A stretch of DNA of 64,000 nucleotides. Origin: CAMLHP01 sp035759745 (GTDB lineage: Bacteria; Gemmatimonadota; Gemmatimonadetes; Gemmatimonadales; GWC2-71-9). Below, in pieces: positions 59,787 to 64,000 of the stretch. Each line of letters opens with the position of its first letter. Within the stretch, counting starts at the first letter, position 1. The translations under genes and the position numbers were made by a program. The notes under the pieces were generated by a model. The model had not been told where the DNA came from, made no database searches, and was given only the letters and a program-made list of their open reading frames with translations. Location: positions 53,373 through 117,372 of the forward strand of contig DASTUF010000068.1 in NCBI GenBank assembly GCA_035759745.1. Direction: 5' to 3'.

Positions 59787-61063
59787 AGGGCGTAGAGGTC
59801 CCGCCCGGGATAGGTGGCGAGCTCGCCCAGCTCCTCCTGGATCCGGAGCAGCTGGTTGTACTTGGCGGTCCGGTCAGTCCGGCTGGCGCTGCCGGTCTTG
59901 ATCTGGCCCGCGCCGGTGGCCACCGCCAGGTCGGCGATGAAGGTGTCCTCGGTCTCGCCCGAGCGATGCGAAATGATGACGCCATAGCCGCTGCTCTTGG
60001 CCAGCTCGATGGCCTGCAGCGTCTCAGTCAGCGTACCAATCTGGTTGACCTTGATCAGGATCGCGTTGGCGATGCCTTCCTCGATGCCCCGGCCGAGCAG
60101 ATTGACGTTGGTGCAGAAGAGGTCGTCACCCACCAGCTGCGCCTGCTCATGCATCCGCTCCGTCAGCCTGGCCCAGCCGGCCCAGTCGCTCTCGGCCAGT
60201 CCGTCCTCGATCGAGACGATCGGATACCGCTTCACCCAGTCCTCGTACAACCCGACCATCTCCTCGGCGCTGCGCCGGCTGCCATCACCCTTCTTGAAGA
60301 CGTAGGCGTCGCCCTCGTACAGCTCGCTCGCCGCCACATCCAGCGCGATGCCGACATCCTGTCCCGGCACGTAGCCGGCACGCTCGATCGCCTTCATCAC
60401 CACGTCCAGCGCCGCTTCATTCGACGGCAGCATCGGCGCGAAGCCACCTTCGTCGCCCACTGCGGTCGAGAGCTTCATCTCGCCCAGAACCTTCTTCAGC
60501 GCGTGGAACACCTCGACACCCATGCGGAGGCCGTCACTGAAGTTGTCGGTGCCCACCGGCACCACCATGAACTCCTGGGCGTCGACGTTGTTGTTGGCGT
60601 GGGCGCCGCCGTTGAGGATGTTCATCATCGGGACCGGGAGGATCCGCGCCATGGGACCGCCCAGGTAGCGATAGAGCGGGAGCCCGGTTTCCTGGGCCGC
60701 CGCGCGGGCCGTCGCCAGGGAAGCCGCCAGGATCGCGTTGGCGCCCAGCCGTCCCTTGTTGGGGGTGTCGTCGGCATCCATCATCTCGGCATCGACCAGC
60801 ATCTGGTCGGTCGCCTCCATCCCCTCCAGCCGCGGTCCAATGACTTCGTTGACGTTCCGGACAGCGTCGAGCACGCCCTTCCCGCCGTAGCGCGACTCAT
60901 CCCCATCGCGGAGCTCGGCTGCTTCGTTCTCACCGGTCGAGGCCCCGCTCGGCACGGCCGCGCGGCCAGTGGCCCCGCTGGCGAGGGTGACTTCGGCTTC
61001 GACCGTGGGGTTGCCCCGGCTGTCGAGGATTTCGCGGGCGTGGACGTCGATGATCGTGGACAT
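59783..61063 (-). CDS. eno: Enolase
   Basis: Glycolytic phosphopyruvate hydratase. It has 426 residues from the ATG at 61063. The N-terminus STIIDVHAREILDSRGNPTV is canonical, GAHANNNVDAQEFMVVP and the C-terminal VISHRSGETEDTFIADLAV are also family signatures. An upstream extension of 12 residues is possible but not typical. It overlaps ftsB by four bases. Confidence 0.97.
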   Translation of the reverse strand: MSTIIDVHAREILDSRGNPTVEAEVTLASGATGRAAVPSGASTGENEAAELRDGDESRYGGKGVLDAVRNVNEVIGPRLEGMEATDQMLVDAEMMDADDTPNKGRLGANAILAASLATARAAAQETGLPLYRYLGGPMARILPVPMMNILNGGAHANNNVDAQEFMVVPVGTDNFSDGLRMGVEVFHALKKVLGEMKLSTAVGDEGGFAPMLPSNEAALDVVMKAIERAGYVPGQDVGIALDVAASELYEGDAYVFKKGDGSRRSAEEMVGLYEDWVKRYPIVSIEDGLAESDWAGWARLTERMHEQAQLVGDDLFCTNVNLLGRGIEEGIANAILIKVNQIGTLTETLQAIELAKSSGYGVIISHRSGETEDTFIADLAVATGAGQIKTGSASRTDRTAKYNQLLRIQEELGELATYPGRDLYAL

Positions 61064-61126
61064 GCGGCTCGGGGTTGGAGTCCGGCGGAAGTTAGGCAAA
61101 CCGGGGGGAGGATGGCAGCCGGGCGA

Positions 61127-61834
61127 TTACTCGGCCAGCATGCCGGCCCGGACCTTCCCCAGCACTTCGTCGCGATTCTCGTAGCTGAGCCCCGAGGTCG
61201 GCACTGGTGGGGCAAGCTTCACCCGAACGCGGCCGGGATGCACCCACCAGCCGCCGGGAGGCAGCACATCGCGGGTGCCCTGAATCAGCACCGGCACCAC
61301 CGGGGCGCCGGCAGCTATCGCGAGGACGAAAGGGCCCTTCTTGAACTCCCGGAGCGATCCGTCGCGACTGCGGGTACCCTCGGCGAACACGATGGCCGAG
61401 AGTCCGCCTCGAATGGCGAGCGCCGCGGCATCGTACGCCGCGAACGCATCGCGCAGGTTGGTGCGGTCGATGGGGATCTGGCCGCTGGCGCGGACCGCGC
61501 GCCCGAAGAAGGGCACCGACAGCAGCTCCTTCTTTGCGACAAAGCGCACCGACCCGGGGAGCACGGCGAACAGCACCCAGATGTCCGCGAACGACACGTG
61601 ATTGCTCGCGTAGACGTACGACGTCCCGGGAACCAGATGCTCCAGGCCCTTCACGTCCACCGGCACCCGGTTGACCCGGAGCAACCGGCGCCCCCAGTTG
61701 CGCGCGGCGCGATCGTAGATCCCGCCCTCCCGGTGCCGAATCCCCACGAGCGCGGCCACGATCACCTGCAGTCCGTGCCAGAAGGTGAGAACCACGAGCG
61801 ACGTCACGTACCGGACGACCCGAAGCGCCTTCAC
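61127..61834 (-). CDS. plsC: 1-acyl-sn-glycerol-3-phosphate acyltransferase PlsC
   Basis: Membrane-associated acyltransferase that converts lysophosphatidate to phosphatidate. It has 235 residues. A hydrophobic segment at about 8-30 leads to the catalytic NHVSFAD at 78-84 and to EGTRS at 152-156, both family motifs. GQIPIDRTN near 118-126 fits. It overlaps thiL by four bases. It is followed by a 63-base gap before enolase. Confidence 0.92.
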   Translation of the reverse strand: MKALRVVRYVTSLVVLTFWHGLQVIVAALVGIRHREGGIYDRAARNWGRRLLRVNRVPVDVKGLEHLVPGTSYVYASNHVSFADIWVLFAVLPGSVRFVAKKELLSVPFFGRAVRASGQIPIDRTNLRDAFAAYDAAALAIRGGLSAIVFAEGTRSRDGSLREFKKGPFVLAIAAGAPVVPVLIQGTRDVLPPGGWWVHPGRVRVKLAPPVPTSGLSYENRDEVLGKVRAGMLAE

Positions 61835-62790
61835 CGGAAGTGATCGAAGCCGGTGGCGCGGATGCGCTCGCCCCGGAGCAGCAATCGCACGCCGCTCCCG
61901 CGCTCGACCGTCCCCACCTGGGTGATGCCGTGTCCGGTGGCGTGCTCGAACTCGCGTACCCCGGCATCTCCGAATGCGGGAGGCATGGCCACCAGCAGCT
62001 CGTAGTCTTCCCCTCCCCGCGCTGCGTAGAGCGCGGCGTCGGTGGCCGCTGCAAACGCGGCCGCCGCCGCGTCCGGTTGCACGGGGACGCGCTCCAGGGT
62101 GAGCGTTGCCGACACATCCGATGCCGCCGCGAGGTGCCGCACATCAGCGGCGAGGCCGTCGCTCAGGTCGAGCATCGCGGTGGCGCCATGGGCCGCGAGC
62201 CAGCGGCCGGCCTCCACACGGAGCGGTGGATGGGCAAACACCTGGCGTGCGCCGTCAGGAGGCACCCGGCCGTCCAGCCATGCGTCGAGAGCGGCACGGG
62301 CGCCGCCGAGGGTGCCCGTGACCCAGAGCCGGTCGCCGGGCGAGGCGCCCGACCGGAGCACTGGCCGCACCGCCCGCCCCAGCACCGTGACCGTCACGGT
62401 CCAGTCGCGGGCCCGGACGAGGTCACCGCCAACCACCTTGGCGCCGGCGGCGCGCGCCACCGCGCCCACGCCCCGCATCACGCCGCTGATCTCGCTCTCG
62501 GGCGTCGTGGCGGGAAGCGCGAGTGCGGTGAGGATCGCGACCGGCATGGCGCCCTGCGCGGAGATGTCGGAGAGCGCCGCCGCTGCCGAGCGCCAGCCGA
62601 TCTCCTCGGCGCTGAGCCAGTCGCGCTGGAAGTGGACGTGCTCGACACTGGCATCAGTGCTGGCAACCAACGTCCCGTCGCCCGCAGGGATCTCGCCCGA
62701 GTCATCGCCCAGCCCGCCGGCAGCATCGCCCAGCGCCTCCACGATGCCGCGGATGCGATCGAACTCGGGACCCTCGGCCATTCGCGTCAC
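61831..62790 (-). CDS. thiL: Thiamine-monophosphate kinase ThiL
   Basis: ATP-dependent kinase converting thiamine monophosphate to thiamine pyrophosphate. It has 319 residues from GTG 62790. That start overlaps the upstream stop as GTGA and has GAGG seven bases upstream; an ATG three codons later is the alternative. GLGDDSGEI and VASTDASVEHVHF are the N-terminal motifs. ALSDISAQGAMPVAILTAL and MLDLSDGLAADVRHLA are also typical. It overlaps plsC by four bases. Confidence 0.93.
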   Translation of the reverse strand: MTRMAEGPEFDRIRGIVEALGDAAGGLGDDSGEIPAGDGTLVASTDASVEHVHFQRDWLSAEEIGWRSAAAALSDISAQGAMPVAILTALALPATTPESEISGVMRGVGAVARAAGAKVVGGDLVRARDWTVTVTVLGRAVRPVLRSGASPGDRLWVTGTLGGARAALDAWLDGRVPPDGARQVFAHPPLRVEAGRWLAAHGATAMLDLSDGLAADVRHLAAASDVSATLTLERVPVQPDAAAAAFAAATDAALYAARGGEDYELLVAMPPAFGDAGVREFEHATGHGITQVGTVERGSGVRLLLRGERIRATGFDHFR

Positions 62791-64000
62791 CGGAGTGCCT
62801 CGCGCGAGAAGCGCACAACGCCGCCGGCCGCGGCAATCCAGATATGTTCGGCATCCACCGCCACATCGCGGGCGTCTCCGGGAATGTCGCCATCGAGCAC
62901 GGGCCGCACGACCGGGAGGCCCAGCCGCGCCCACCCTGCGCCGCGTTCACCGGCGAGCCACACTCCATCCCCATCCACGGTGAGGGCGCGCAGCCGGCCC
63001 AGCTGATTCTCGTAGTCCACCCCTGCCTGCCAGTGATTGGAGGAGTCGCGCCAGATCACCCGCGTGGGCGTCAGCCCGAGGAGCGAGCGCCCCATCCACG
63101 CCATTGCGATCACCGGTTCGGCAAACTCGAGCCCCTGCATCCCCGCCGGGCGCTGAAGTTCGCCTTCGCGCCCGAGGGTGAGCACGAGGCCGTCCTCCGT
63201 GCCGATCCACGTGGTATCCGCGTTCATCGCGATCGCATAGGCGACGCGGTTGAGGGTCGGCGCCACCCGGAGCGGAATCAACGAGTCGAGGGTATAGCGC
63301 ACGGCACCACCTTCACTTGCGACGCCGAGCCAGCCCTGCCGGGTCGTGACATCAAACACGTTGCGATCAGGCAGGCCCCGAGTGTCGTCGAGCAGTTCCA
63401 CCCTGCCGCTCTGCAGCTCAATCTGGGCTGCACCCTGATCGGTGGCAGCCCAGAGCGTGGAGTCGGCGCCGATCAGCTTGCGAGCGGTGTTGAAGGGGAG
63501 CCCGGTGGCCGAGGGACCTGTGAGGTACCGGACCTCGCGCAAGTCGGATGAGAGGAACGTGAGCGCCGCATCGTTGATGGCGGTGCGCTCGCTCATGGCC
63601 CATACCCCACCCGGCACCGCGAAGAGCGCGGACACCGAGGGCCCCGCAACGCCGAAGGCGAGCGGTTCCGGCACCGCGGAGCCCTCGGGCAGGAAGAACA
63701 AGCCGACGCCCGAAGTGCCGAGGTACCAGCCCATCCGGTCCAGGCTGGGAGCCACCGAGGTGAAGCGCGCCTGTCGAAGCCGTGCATCCGTCAGCACACC
63801 CGCCGACAATCCCGCCACTGCCGGATGGTCGCGCAGGAAACCCTCGACGGAGTGCGGTGCGATCGGTTGCTGCGGCGCCGAGGCTGGAACCGGCGACAGC
63901 CCGCCGCGCGGGAGTTCGAGCCAGCCTTCACGGGTGCGCATGAGCAGGCCGCCGGCGGGATTGGCGAGGTCGAACGCGATGGCGAACACGCCCGCGGGCA
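62787..64000 (-). CDS. Beta-propeller repeat protein (5' end cut by window)
   Basis: At least 404 residues are visible, with the N-terminus beyond the window. The sequence is built of repeated strands with W and G spacing (LWAATDQGAAQIELQSG, TWIGTEDGLVLTLG, VWLAGERGAGWARLG), like two-component-regulator propeller repeats. No enzyme motif or transmembrane segment is visible. Its true start and any N-terminal signal peptide are outside the window. It overlaps thiL by four bases. Confidence 0.7.
   Translation of the reverse strand, partial: PAGVFAIAFDLANPAGGLLMRTREGWLELPRGGLSPVPASAPQQPIAPHSVEGFLRDHPAVAGLSAGVLTDARLRQARFTSVAPSLDRMGWYLGTSGVGLFFLPEGSAVPEPLAFGVAGPSVSALFAVPGGVWAMSERTAINDAALTFLSSDLREVRYLTGPSATGLPFNTARKLIGADSTLWAATDQGAAQIELQSGRVELLDDTRGLPDRNVFDVTTRQGWLGVASEGGAVRYTLDSLIPLRVAPTLNRVAYAIAMNADTTWIGTEDGLVLTLGREGELQRPAGMQGLEFAEPVIAMAWMGRSLLGLTPTRVIWRDSSNHWQAGVDYENQLGRLRALTVDGDGVWLAGERGAGWARLGLPVVRPVLDGDIPGDARDVAVDAEHIWIAAAGGVVRFSREALR

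Overview
The window is a dense, GC-rich bacterial chromosome segment. All protein genes but one lie on the minus strand and most are linked by 1-4 base start/stop overlaps. Gene content suggests a diderm of the Gemmatimonadota type. The evidence is a meso-DAP-type MurE, an FtsI with a PASTA domain, DivIVA, MglA/Roadblock/DUF4388 proteins, and short heptamer repeats. This placement is inference from gene content; no marker search was possible.

Regions are described in transcription order, right to left. (1) 64000-59505: a beta-propeller protein (cut by the window edge), ThiL, PlsC, enolase and the FtsB-like divisome protein. (2) 59497-59285: tRNA-Met between two inverted blocks of heptamer repeats. 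(3) 59223-55371: four translationally coupled genes encoding two paralogous SGG(V/L)DS-type ATP-pyrophosphatases with Cys clusters, a BKACE (DUF849) enzyme and a GNAT acetyltransferase. This looks like an undescribed pathway. (4) 55213-50982: a MacA-like adaptor, a MacB-like permease without an ATPase domain, and a TolC-like outer-membrane protein. A nested palindromic element and a Dps gene follow. (5) 49235-50350: an App1/DUF2183 phosphatase, the only plus-strand gene. (6) 49208-41133: tilS, hpt, ftsH, folP (with an extra N-terminal domain), a DUF2723 membrane protein and yggS. (7) 41136-35591: divIVA, ileS, a TraR/DksA gene, lspA and rluD, an order resembling the Firmicutes divIVA-ileS-lspA locus.

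(8) 35598-18402 is a roughly 17-kb chemosensory locus: CheW, CheY, CheA, CheC, an 893-residue TPR protein, two DUF4388 proteins, a TPR-Roadblock fusion, two stand-alone Roadblock proteins, an MglA-type GTPase, a protein with two DnaA-type AAA+ ATPase domains and no DNA-binding domain, CheR, CheD, CheB, two more CheW proteins and a TPR protein. It has no methyl-accepting receptor and no flagellar or pilus structural gene. The combination suggests a polarity or surface-motility signalling system. The tandem DnaA-like ATPase is its most unusual part.

(9) 18513-15225: a membrane-anchored MA-family peptidase, a small two-helix membrane protein, tRNA-Val, an exported TPR protein, and tRNA-Asp with a terminator-like hairpin. 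(10) 15153-1: the dcw cell-wall and division cluster, rsmH-ftsL-ftsI-murE-murF-mraY-murD-ftsW-murG-murC-ftsQ-ftsA-ftsZ. It lacks mraZ, murB and ddl, and ftsZ is cut by the window edge.
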